Positions 47,900 through 61,649 of a stretch of DNA of 64,000 bases are shown in pieces. The notes below the pieces were generated by a model. The model saw nothing but the letters and a program-made list of their open reading frames with translations. It made no database searches and was not told the origin of the DNA. Both the position numbers and the translations under genes were made by a program. The first letter of the stretch is position 1, and each line of letters starts with the position of its first letter. Location of the stretch: assembly GCA_016702545.1 (NCBI GenBank), contig JADJDT010000043.1:134333-198332 (forward strand), given 5' to 3'. The stretch is from Pseudomonadota bacterium (GTDB lineage: Bacteria; Myxococcota_A; Polyangia; GCA-2747355).

Positions 47900-49713
47900 G
47901 CGAAGCTCGCGCCAAGCCCCCGCGGGAGCGCCCGCACGAGCGCTGGAATCTGCGGCACCTCTATCCGAGCGCTGCCGCTTGGGAGCGCGCGCGGCGCCAG
48001 ATCATCGCCGCGCTCCCCGGCCTTCGCGCTTGCCGCGGGACGCTGGCCCGCGGGCCCGCCGCCGTGCGTCGCTGCCTCGACCGCGCCTTCGATGCGCAGC
48101 GCGAGCTGGCGCGGCTGACCAGCTACGCCGAGCGCCGGCACGATCAGGACACGCGGGTGGCGCGCTACCAGGCGCTACGCGAGGTCGCCGAGAAACTGGG
48201 AGTGGAGCTGCTGGAGGCCTGCTCGTTCATCGAGCCCGAGCTCGCCGCACTGCCCGAGCGACGCCTGCGGGCCTTGTGCCAGGCGCCCGCGCTGGCGGAT
48301 TACTCGCGCTTCCTCAGTGAGGTGCTGCGGCTGCGGCCCCACCTGCTCTCGGCGGCGGAGGAGGCATTGCTGGCCCGCACCTCGTTGCTGCGTGAGACGG
48401 GACACCAGGCCTACGCGACCTTCTGCGGCGCCGATCTCGTCTTTCCGGCGCTGCGCACGGCGGCGGGGCGCCGCCTGCCCCTCACCTCGGCGCTCTTTCC
48501 GCGTTACCGCGCGGCCGCCGATCGCGCCCTGCGTCGGACGGCCTTCTCGACCTACTTCGCGACCTTCGGGCGCTACCGGCACACCCTGGCCGCGCTGCTC
48601 AGCGCGCAGGTCAACGCCAACATCACCTTCGCGCGGGCGCGGCGCTACGACACGGCGCTGGCGGCCGCGCTGCATGATGACGAGTTGCCGGCCAGCGTGT
48701 ATGCGCGGACGATCGCCGCGGCGCACGAGCACCTGCCGCTGCTCCAGCGCTATTTCGAGCTGCGCCGGCGGCGGCTCGGCGTCGCGCGCTTGCACTACCA
48801 CGATCTCTACGCGCCGCTCGCGGCGCCGGCGCGGCTTCACTTCCCCTTCGCCCGCGCCCGCTCGACGCTGCAGGCGGCGCTGGCGCCCTTGGGCCCCGCG
48901 TACGGGGCCGCGCTCGCGCAGGCGCTGGGCCCGCGCAGCGGCTGGATCGATCTCTATCCGCAGCCGGGCAAGCAGAGCGGCGCCTACATGGACAGCAGCG
49001 CCTACGAGGTGCACCCCTACGTCCTCGGCAACTACCTCGAGGACGTCGACTCGCTGAGCATGCTGGCGCACGAGCTGGGGCATGCGTTGCATTCGTTCTT
49101 CTCCAACCGCGCTCAGCCCTATCCGAAGGCGGAGTACGCCACCTTCGTCGCCGAGGTCGCCTCGACACTCAACGAGGTGCTGCTGAGTGCCCACCTGCAG
49201 CGGGTGGCGCGCACGCCCGGGCAGCGGTTGTTTCTGCTCGGTGAGGAGTTGGAGGGGTTCCGCACCACCTTCTTTCGTCAGGCGCTCTTCGCCGAGTTCG
49301 AGCTCGCGATCTACCAGCGAGCCGAGGCCGGGGAGGCGCTGACGGCCGAGCTGCTGTCGGCGGTCTACCTGCGCTTGCTGCGCCAGTATCACGGCCATGA
49401 TCGTGGGGTGGTCGAGGTCGACGAACGCTACGCCGTCGAGTGGGCCTGCATTCCGCACTTCTATTACGACTTCTACGTGTTCCAGTATGCGACGGGGTGG
49501 ACGGCGGCGATCGCGCTGGCCGAGGCCATCGCCCGTGAAGGCGTCACGGCGAGCCAGCGCTACGCCGAGGCGGTGCTCGCCACCGGGGGCTCGGCGGCGC
49601 CGCTGGAGCTGCTGGCGCGCGCCGGCGTCGATCTGACCACGCCCCAGCCGTACCGGCTGGCGATGGCCGCCTTTGCCCGCGCCGTCGCCCGCGCCGAGGA
49701 GCTGGCGGCATAA
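47896..49713 (+). CDS. pepF: M3-family oligoendopeptidase F
   Basis: A 605-residue zinc metallopeptidase that cleaves oligopeptides in the cytoplasm. The start ATG overlaps the previous stop (ATGA). The zinc site is SMLAHELGHALHSFF (HExxH at about residue 391), with the downstream glutamate region EYATFVAEVASTLNEVLL. The PepF N-domain (WNLRHLYPSAAAWERA) and the C-terminal YYDFYVFQYATGWTAAIALAEAI are present. The length is normal. No signal peptide is seen. The link with the upstream phosphatase is operonic but functionally unclear. Confidence 0.93.
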   Translation: MSEARAKPPRERPHERWNLRHLYPSAAAWERARRQIIAALPGLRACRGTLARGPAAVRRCLDRAFDAQRELARLTSYAERRHDQDTRVARYQALREVAEKLGVELLEACSFIEPELAALPERRLRALCQAPALADYSRFLSEVLRLRPHLLSAAEEALLARTSLLRETGHQAYATFCGADLVFPALRTAAGRRLPLTSALFPRYRAAADRALRRTAFSTYFATFGRYRHTLAALLSAQVNANITFARARRYDTALAAALHDDELPASVYARTIAAAHEHLPLLQRYFELRRRRLGVARLHYHDLYAPLAAPARLHFPFARARSTLQAALAPLGPAYGAALAQALGPRSGWIDLYPQPGKQSGAYMDSSAYEVHPYVLGNYLEDVDSLSMLAHELGHALHSFFSNRAQPYPKAEYATFVAEVASTLNEVLLSAHLQRVARTPGQRLFLLGEELEGFRTTFFRQALFAEFELAIYQRAEAGEALTAELLSAVYLRLLRQYHGHDRGVVEVDERYAVEWACIPHFYYDFYVFQYATGWTAAIALAEAIAREGVTASQRYAEAVLATGGSAAPLELLARAGVDLTTPQPYRLAMAAFARAVARAEELAA

Positions 49714-49768
49714 TCGCTCCTTGAGGGTCGTCGCGCTCTCGATTAGCCTGGCGTGCACGGCTTGCGCT

Positions 49769-49851
49769 GCGCCCGTGGCGGAACTGGCAGACGCGCCAGA
49801 CTTAGGATCTGGTGCCCTAGTGGCATGGGGGTTCGAGTCCCTCCGGGCGCA
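49769..49851 (+). tRNA. tRNA-Leu (anticodon UAG)
   Basis: Acceptor arms GCGCCCG (49769-49775) and CGGGCGC pair fully, with discriminator A at 49851. The D-arm is GCGGAACTGGCAGACGC. The anticodon stem CCAGA / TCTGG encloses loop CTTAGGA with anticodon TAG (49803-49805). The variable arm is long (GTGCCCTAGTGGCA), as in leucine tRNAs, and the T-loop is GGTTCGAGTCC. The final CCA is not encoded in full (ACCC follows). Confidence 0.95.
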
Positions 49852-49869
49852 CCCGAGAGGCAGGTTGCA

Positions 49870-51009
49870 ATGTCGCGCTTACGCCTGGGTGAGATCCTGA
49901 TACAGGCCGGGGTGCTCGATCGAGCGGGGCTCGATCGAGCGCTGCAAGAGCAGCGCCGTTGGGGCCGTGGTCAGCTGGGTCAGTACCTGGTGCAGCTCGG
50001 CCTGGTTTCCGAGGAGATGATCGTTCGCGCGCTCAGCATGCAGTGCAACATCCCCGCGGTGGCGCTCGACCCCGAGCGCGTCGATCTGAACGCGGTGCGC
50101 TTCATCCCCGATGACATCTGCCAGCGCCACCGGTTGGTCTGCATCAAGGTCGACCGCGAGCGCCGCTTCCTCGATGTGGCGATGTGCGATCCCGCCAGCC
50201 TCGATGCCGTGGACGAGGTGCGGGTCGCCACGCGCTACAACGTGCGGCCCTACTTCGCGATGCCGAGCGCCATCGAGCGCACGCTGGGCCGAGCCTACGA
50301 CGCCGCGATGCCGCTGAGGACGCTTCCGGCGGGCGCGGGCGCCTCGGCCGCCGAGCGCGCGGGTGGGCCGGCAGCGCCGCTCGTGGTCGGTCGCCACGAG
50401 ATCAGCTTCGACGAGGTCAGTCTGGCCGAGGTCGGAGCGCTCGAGCTGGAGAGCGCGATGGAGGCGCCGCGTTCGCCCGGGTCGCCGCTCAGGATCGGGG
50501 CGAGCCCCAGTGGTGGCGCCCCGCCGCTCGGGGGAAGGCCAGCGATCGCTGCCGCGCCGCCGGTGGCCGCGGGGCGCGCGACCCGCAGCGAGCAGCCCGC
50601 CGACGGGGCGTGGTCCAGCGAGGACGCGAGCGCTGCCCTGGCGCGCGACGATCGCGGCGCACAGCTGGCCCAGCTCGAGCGCCAGCTCCGCGCCCAGGGC
50701 GATCGCTTCAGCATGCTGCTGCAGATGCTGCGCGCCAAGGGCATGCTTAGCGGCGAGGACCTCTCGCGGCTGGGGGGAGCTGAGCGCGGTCGGGGGTGCT
50801 CGCCGCGGCGGGGGCCGGGCTGCCGGAGGCGGTCCTGGGACGGGCTGAGCGCCGGCAGGATCGGCCGTTCGAGACCGCCCGTTCCAGGGCGCAGCGCCAG
50901 CACCCGGGTCGTGATCTCGCGCACGCCGACATCGCGTCGCGCGGCCGCCGGTAGCGCGAGCAGGGCCAGCAGGCGCCCGACGCTCGACAGACCGAAGGCC
51001 GCGCGATAG
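49870..51009 (+). CDS. Stand-alone MshEN (GspE N-domain) protein, predicted c-di-GMP binder
   Basis: Starts at the ATG at 49870 just after the tRNA. Residues 1-150 match the T2SSE/MshEN domain: two consecutive c-di-GMP-type motifs, RLGEILIQAGVLDRAGL...ALQEQ and QLGQYLVQLGLVSEEMI...ALSMQ, separated by five residues, then VALDPERVDLNAVRFIP and DVAMCDPASLDAVDEVRVATRYNVRPYFA. There is no ATPase domain. Residues about 160-250 are Ala/Gly-rich, and QLAQLERQLRAQGDRFSMLLQMLRAKGMLSGEDLSRLG is a helical end. After about codon 300 (near 50775) the frame enters Arg-rich nonsense antisense to the MFS gene. The natural end is probably near 50850, following a base error in the G-run at 50773. Confidence 0.72.
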   Translation: MSRLRLGEILIQAGVLDRAGLDRALQEQRRWGRGQLGQYLVQLGLVSEEMIVRALSMQCNIPAVALDPERVDLNAVRFIPDDICQRHRLVCIKVDRERRFLDVAMCDPASLDAVDEVRVATRYNVRPYFAMPSAIERTLGRAYDAAMPLRTLPAGAGASAAERAGGPAAPLVVGRHEISFDEVSLAEVGALELESAMEAPRSPGSPLRIGASPSGGAPPLGGRPAIAAAPPVAAGRATRSEQPADGAWSSEDASAALARDDRGAQLAQLERQLRAQGDRFSMLLQMLRAKGMLSGEDLSRLGGAERGRGCSPRRGPGCRRRSWDGLSAGRIGRSRPPVPGRSASTRVVISRTPTSRRAAAGSASRASRRPTLDRPKAAR

Positions 51010-52151
51010 CCGAGCCAGCCGCCGCCGAGCTGGCGGAAGATCAGGCCCCCCAGCGCGGAGCCGCAGGCCAACGCGGTGGCGCTCGCCGCGTTGAAATAGG
51101 TCAGCACGCCGAGCCGCGCGTGGTGCGGGATCGTCTCGAAGAAGAGCAGGAAGGTGGCGAGCTCGTAGCAGGCCCACAGGGTCCCCGCCAGCACCTGCAG
51201 CAGCACCAGATACGAGAAGTGGGCGCTGAGGGTCCAGAGCAGGGGCAAGGGGGCGATGCCGAGGGCGCCGATGCGCAGCAGCTGCCAGGCGGTGAGCCGC
51301 CGCGCGCGCTGGCCGATCAGCCGCAGGGCCACGATGCGCGCCAGATAGGCGGCGGCGGTGAGCGCGGCGAACTGGGCGTAGGACAGGCGCAGGTGGCCGA
51401 GCATGTAGGGCGTGAAGAAGGGCACGGCGAGGTGGATCGCCACCTGGGCCAGGACCATGAACGACAGCAGCCGGCCGCCGTGGCCGCCAAAGGCGTCCGC
51501 TAGGCCGCTGGCGCCCGGTTGCCGCTGGAGCGCGGCGGCGAGCGGCTGCGCTTCGGGCTGGGCCTGGAGCAGGCGGGCCGAGATCAGGCGGGCGATCGCC
51601 GCCAGGCCGAAGGTCGCGGCGAAGACCGTCGGTGCGCCGCCCGGGCGGTGACTGAGCTGCAGCGCGGTTCCGGCGCCGAGCAAGCCGCCGAGGACGGCGA
51701 GCTGGGCCAGCAGGCTGCGCCGGGCGAAGTAGGCCGTGCGGATCGGCGCGGGCACCAGCGTCTCGATCCAGGCGTTCCACGCCGGCCCGGCGGCGAGCGC
51801 GGCGCCCCAATAGAGACAGGCCGCCGCAAAGAGCAGCGAGATTCGCAGCTGCCCCGCCAGGGCGCCGGCGATCAGGGGCAGCAAGCTGAGCACCTGCAGC
51901 AACGCGCAGAATACGGTCCAGCGCCGAAAGGAGCCCAGGCGCGCGACCGCCCAGGGCGAGACGAGCTGCAGCGCTGCACCGGCGAGCATGGGCAGCGAGG
52001 CGATCATCCCGGCCGTCAGCTCTCCGGCGCCGAGCGCCAGGGCGAAGGCCGCGAAGTAGGCCTCGCCGGAGCCGGTCATCACCGCGGCGACCATCCCCTC
52101 GGCTGTGCTCAAGCGCAAGGTGCGTCGCACCGACTGGTTGTCATGGCCCAT
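50747..52151 (-). CDS. MFS transporter
   Basis: Major facilitator protein of about 430 residues with twelve predicted helices. It begins at the ATG at 52151 (MGHDNQSVRRTLRLSTAEGM). Helices are evident in LSTAEGMVAAVMTGSGEAYFAAFALALGAG, ELTAGMIASLPMLAGAALQLVSPW, FCALLQVLSLLPLIAGALAG, LLFAAACLYWGAALAAGPAWNAWI and onward to GLSSVGRLLALLALPAA. The substrate is unknown. Recognisable similarity ends near 50900. The frame then runs on without a stop to 50295, antisense to the MshEN gene, which is implausible. A stop at 50747 in a neighbouring frame is taken as the likely end. Confidence 0.75.
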
Positions 52152-52352
52152 GCGGGAACGCTCCGCCCCGCACTCTACCATCAGCGGCACTGGGCGGGTC
52201 GCGCGCTGCGCGCCGGGCGCTGCGCGTTGACTTCGACCTGCACCATGGTAAAACGCGCGCGGTTGCGCCCCTGCGGCGCCCCCGCGCTTTGGCGCGGTGC
52301 GCGTAGCCCTAGAGGCTCGGGGCGGGAGCCGAGCGGCAAGGATGGGTCGACG

Positions 52353-53804
<1,452 letters not shown>

Positions 53805-53839
53805 CGGCGCGCGGCGGCAGCGCAGCAGGAGCAGAACCG

Positions 53840-54478
53840 ATGCGTCAGAGCGAGACCAACATCGTGATCCCGACGGTCATCGAGCAGACCCACCGCGGTG
53901 AGCGCGGGTGGGACATCTACTCCCGCTTGCTCAAGGACCGCATCGTCTTTCTTGGCGGGCCGGTCAACGACGACGTCGCCAACACCGTGATCGCGCAGCT
54001 GCTCTTCCTCGAGTCCGAGGACCCCGACCGCGACATCATGCTCTACATCAACTCGCCCGGCGGCGTCGTCACCTCGGGGCTGGCGATCTACGACACGATC
54101 CAGTACGTGAAGTCGGACGTGGCGACGATTTGCATGGGACAGGCGGCGTCGATGGGGGCGCTGCTGCTGGCGGCCGGCGCGGCGGGAAAGCGCTACGCCT
54201 TGCCGCACGCGCGCATCATGGTCCACCAGCCGCTGGGCGGCTTTTCCGGGCAGGCCTCGGACATCGACATCCAGGCGCGGGAGATCCTGCGCACGCGCGA
54301 ACGGCTCAACAAGATCTTGGCCAAGCACACCGGCAAGGATCTCGATACGGTGAGCAAAGACACCGATCGCGACTACTACCTGACTGCGGTAGAGGCCAAG
54401 GAGTACAACCTGATCGACGCGATCCTCGAGCGCACCGCCGAGCGCAGGCCGGCGACCGAGCTGAAGCGCGAGAAGTGA
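53840..54478 (+). CDS. clpP: ATP-dependent Clp protease proteolytic subunit
   Basis: A 212-residue serine protease forming the double heptamer ring. RLLKDRIVFLGGPVND, FLESEDPDRDIMLYINSPGG, the nucleophile in CMGQAASMGALLLAAG (Ser about 104), the histidine in ARIMVHQPLGG (about 129) and the aspartate in TDRDYYLTAVEAKEYNLID (about 178) are all present. The start ATG is 36 bp after the tig stop. It is followed by clpX, whose product delivers substrates, and it also serves ClpA encoded at 14137. Confidence 0.96.
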   Translation: MRQSETNIVIPTVIEQTHRGERGWDIYSRLLKDRIVFLGGPVNDDVANTVIAQLLFLESEDPDRDIMLYINSPGGVVTSGLAIYDTIQYVKSDVATICMGQAASMGALLLAAGAAGKRYALPHARIMVHQPLGGFSGQASDIDIQAREILRTRERLNKILAKHTGKDLDTVSKDTDRDYYLTAVEAKEYNLIDAILERTAERRPATELKREK

Positions 54479-54566
54479 GCGCGCGGCGCCGGTGGGGTGG
54501 CCCGCGGCTGGCCCACTCCGCGCCGATGACATATCCTCGGCGAGGGCTGGCGGTCCTCGATCGAGG

Positions 54567-54605
54567 CAGGTCGGGTTGAGCCAGGTCGGGTTGAGCCAGG
54601 TCGGG
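54567..54605. repeat. 15-bp tandem repeat, 2.6 copies, upstream of clpX
   Basis: CAGGTCGGGTTGAGC occurs twice in full and once in part, about 45 bp before the clpX start. Confidence 0.65.
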
Positions 54606-54649
54606 CGCAGCGTCCAGTCCGGTCGGGTGCGCACGGGGGGAGTAGGGCC

Positions 54650-55912
<1,263 letters not shown>

Positions 55913-56043
55913 CGGTCGCACGCCCGCCGCGGATCAGCCGGGCAGCGCGGGGCGCGCGGTCCCGTTCTGCACTCGGCTACGAGCCCTTCGCCACCCCATG
56001 GTGCCTGCCGTTTTCGAGCCTGCCGGGGGGGCGGGCGGGGCGC

Positions 56044-56198
56044 GCCGAAAACGAGGGGCGCTAGCGCAAACCGTTTGCTTTCGGGCCAGGCCACGGCGAG
56101 CGTGGGGTGAAGTCGCACTCCCGCGACGAGGGCCGAAAGCCCCCTGAGTGATAGCTAGCCCCAGAACGAGCGCGGGACGCGCTTGTTCTGGGGCTAGC
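56044..56198. repeat. Composite palindromic element, copy C
   Basis: It has a degraded left stem (GCCGAAAACGAG...TTTGCTTTCGGGC), the block GCGAGCGTGGGGTGAAGTCGC shared with copy A, a shortened GTCGC / GCGAC stem, and AAAGCCCCCTGA. It ends in a hairpin with 21-bp arms and one mismatch (56154-56174 and 56178-56198, loop GGA, arm starting GCTAGCCCCAGAAC). That hairpin ends 20 bp before the lon start codon, so it lies in the lon leader. The gap 55913-56218 holds nothing else. Confidence 0.65.
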
Positions 56199-56218
56199 AT
56201 GCGCGCCGCGGAGGGATC

Positions 56219-58624
<2,406 letters not shown>

Positions 58625-58690
58625 AGCCAGCGCACCGAAGCGAACCCACAGCAGCCAACAGTCGATCGCGATCGCTCGGGCGACCGCTGT

Positions 58691-60955
58691 TCACTGGAAG
58701 CCGATCCAGCGCCCACCCTGGTAGACCAGCAACGCGCCCAGGTAGGCCAATGCGGTCAGATAGCCCATCATCAGCAGGGCCCAGCGCCAGGACCCCGACT
58801 CCTGCCGCACGACGGCCAGCGTCGACAGGCACTGCATCGCGAACATGAAGAAGACGATCAGGGACAGCCCTGTCAGCGGCGTGAAGACCAAGCTGCCGTC
58901 CGGGCGGTGCTCACGCCGCAGTGCGGCGCGCAGCGAGCCGCTCTCGGCGTCGGGGTGGCCGACGCCGTAGACCAGCCCCATCGTCGCGACGAAGACCTCG
59001 CGCGCCGCCAGCGAGCCGATCAGGCCGATGCCGATCTTCCAGTCGAAGCCGAGCGGCGCCAGCACCGGTTCGATGAAACGACCCAGGCGCCCGGCGTAGC
59101 TCTGCCGCAGGCGATCGCTCTCCGCAGGCGGCGCGGTCGGTGCCGAACGCAGCGTTGCGGGCGCGGCTGCCGTGGTCGTGGAAGGTGGCGCCGGGGCCTC
59201 GGGCGCCGGTCGCGGCAGCGTCAGCAGCACCCACAGCACCACGCTGGCGGCCACGATCACTGCACCGCGGTGCGCAGAAAGATCCGCGACTTGTGCAAGA
59301 GCACGAGCGCCACGGTGCGGGCCGACGGCCAGCGATAGGGCGGGAGCTCGATCAAGAGTGGGGCGCGGGCACCCTTGCGCAGCACGCGGCCGAAGACGGC
59401 GGCGGCGCCCATCGCCAGCACCAGCGACAGTAAGTAGATCGCCAGCATCATCAGCATGCCGAGGCCGATCGGGCCGAGCACGCGCTGCTCGGCCGGGAAG
59501 AGCGTGCCGATCAGCAGGGTGTAGACCGGCAGCCGCGCGGAGCAGCTGATCAGCGGGATGACCATCATCGTCAGCAACCGGTCGCGCGGGCTCTCGAGCG
59601 TGCGCGTGGCCATCACCGCGGGAATGGCGCAGGCGAAGCCGGAGACGAGCGGTACCACGGCCTTGCCTTGCAGGCCGATCGCGCGCATCAGGCGGTCCAT
59701 CATGAAGGCGGCGCGCGAATGTGTAGCCCCGAGCCCTCGAGCAGCGTCAGGAAGAAGAAAAGGATCACGATCTGCGGCAGGAAGGTGATCACCGAGCCGG
59801 CGCCCCGGATCACGCCGTTGGCCAGCAGGTCGGCGAGCAGGCTGCCTGGCCACCAGGTCTGCAGCTGGTCGGCCGTGGCGCCGACCGCGTGATCGATTAG
59901 ATCCATCAGCGCGGCGGCCCAGTCGAAGATCGCCGTGAAGACCAGCCCGAGCACGAGCAGGAAGACCGCCATGCCGGCGACGGGTGCGTGAGCACGGCAT
60001 CGACGCGCCGGGTCAAGGGCCGCCGGCGCGCGGGCCGCTGCTCGACGAAGCAGGCCCGGTGGGCGTCGAGGCAGCCGTAGCGCGCCCTGGCCACCTCGAG
60101 ATCGAGGATCGTGGCCCGCTGCACGCAGCGCCTGCTGGCCTTGCAGCGTGGCGTGGCGGGTCGCCGCGCTGATGCCCGTCAGGTCGTCGTGATCGCGGAG
60201 GCTGAGCAGCAGCCACAGCGCGTAGGCACGGTGGCTGGCGGCGTGCGGCAGGTGGGCGCTGGCGTCGAGGGTGGGCTCGATCGTGTTGAGGGCCTCGGTT
60301 ATCGGTGGCGAGGGTTGCCAGCATCAGCGGGCCGTGGCTGTTTTTGTGTCGCGATCGTGCCGCAGCAGCAGCTGGGTCAAGGCGTCGCGCAGCGGGTCGA
60401 GCCCGCTGGCCGAGCGGGTGCAGACCGCAACGAAGGGCGCGTCGAGGTGCGCGGCGAGCGCGGTCGGTGTCGACGGTCTGGCCGAGCGTTGCGGCCTCGT
60501 CGATCATGTTGACCACCCCGAGCACGGGCAGGCCGAGCTCCTGCACCTGCAGCAACAAGTAGAGGCTGCGCTCGAGCGCCGTGGCAGCCAGCACGACGAT
60601 CACGGCGTCGGGGGCGCCGCGGGTTATCCCGCCCCAGCATGTCGTCGAGCGCCAGTTGCTCCTCGTGGCTGCGGGCATTGAGACTATAGGTCCCGGGCAG
60701 GTCGATCAGCTCGGCGCGGCCCTGCGCCCCGAGGTGCAGCGACCGGTCAGCCGTTCGACGGTGATGCCCGGTAATTGCCGACCCGGGCGGAAGCGCCGGT
60801 GAGGGCATTGAACAACGTCGTCTTGCCGGTGTTGGGGTTGCCCGCGATCACGACGCGCCACGGCTGCAGCGATGGGTCGCGTGCTGGCCGGTCGGCTGCG
60901 CTGGCGTTGGCGCAGGCTCAGCGCGGGTGGCGGGGCCGACGTCCCCCGGCCCGGG
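58691..60955 (-). CDS. feoB: Ferrous iron transporter FeoB (many apparent frameshifts)
   Basis: Inner-membrane Fe(II) transporter with an N-terminal G-protein domain. Reading down the minus strand, pieces in changing frames give VVIAGNPNTGKTTLFNALTG (G1, about 60865-60810), PGITVER, ELIDLPGTYSLNARSHEEQLA (G3, about 60690), APDAVIVVLAATALERSLYLLLQVQELGLPVLGVVNMIDEA (G4 region), the core ITFLPQIVILFFFLTLLEGSG, MMDRLMRAIGLQGKAVVPLVSGFACAIPAVMATRTL, SARLPVYTLLIGTLFP, and the C-terminal IGSLAAREVFVATMGLVYG. The stop is at 58691. About eight frame changes are needed across 2.2 kb, with good family sequence on both sides of each. That argues for base errors rather than a decayed gene. The start is uncertain. 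Confidence 0.82.
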
Positions 60956-61028
60956 GCATGGTGATCGGGCGGGCCGCTCGCGCCCGGTGGGGTGGACGGC
61001 GACCTGGTGCGCGTCGGAGCAGGGCTCG

Positions 61029-61260
61029 ACGGTGATCGAGCGCGCCTCGGCGCGGCGCAGGGAGAGGTTGTAGCCGCGGACGTGAACCTCGAGCGGGTCA
61101 CCGAGCGGCGCGCGGCGAACCGCCGGATCCGGCTCCGGGGGTTAGCCCGAGCTCGAGCAGGCGCTGGCGAAGCCTCGCTCCCGTCCACGGCCGTGATGAC
61201 CCCGGGCGTGCCGCGCTCCAACTCGGCCAGGGAGCGGCGCGGCGAGGCACGCCACAGGTG
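61029..61260 (-). CDS. feoA: FeoA-like SH3 domain (frameshifted), upstream of or fused to FeoB
   Basis: On the minus strand, segments in different frames give SLAELERGTPGVITAVDG, LRQRLLELGLTPGA, and GDPLEVHVRGYNLSLRRAEARSITVEPC, which together are a complete FeoA domain of about 75 residues. FeoA assists FeoB in Fe(II) uptake. The segments need two frame changes. The region between this and the FeoB G-domain has no clear stop-start pair, so FeoA may be an N-terminal domain of FeoB, as in some bacteria. No Fur box was recognised upstream. Confidence 0.65.
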
Positions 61261-61649
61261 CCCAGCGTCGGGCCCGAACCCAACCAGGGTGGTTCGCACG
61301 AGAGCCGAGCGAGGGTAGGTGCGGGGCGATTCGCGCATCGAGGGGGCCGGTGCTACCGACAGCGGCTGTCGTGGCAGGTGGCTTCGTAGCGCTCTCCGGT
61401 GTCTCGCGCAAGCCCGGCCGCAGATCGAGCCACGGCGGCAGCGAGGCGCGGCCGCGTCCGCTGGTGGGTGGTGGCGTCTGCGCTGGGCGGCGCGCGCCTG
61501 GCGCAAGCCGTTCGCTTTCGGCGGCGGGCGGCAGGCAGCGTGGAGTGAGGGCGCGGGGATTCACGCCCCGCGACGGGGGAGGCCGCAGGGGGGGGACACA
61601 AAGCCCGAAAGGACGAGGGGCGGGGGAGCGCGAGCTCTGAGCCGGAGGG
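61261..61649. other. Gap between feoA and sucA
   Basis: 389 bp without a credible gene. It holds composite palindromic element copy D at about 61503-61590. No promoter could be assigned to either neighbour. Confidence 0.4.
61503..61590. repeat. Composite palindromic element, copy D (degraded)
   Basis: Shares with copies A and C the order AAGCCGTTCGCTTTCGG, GGCAGCGTGGAGTGAGG, then the stem CGCGGGG / CCCCGCG (loop ATTCACG) and CGACGGGGGAGG. The third stem is not preserved. Confidence 0.55.
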
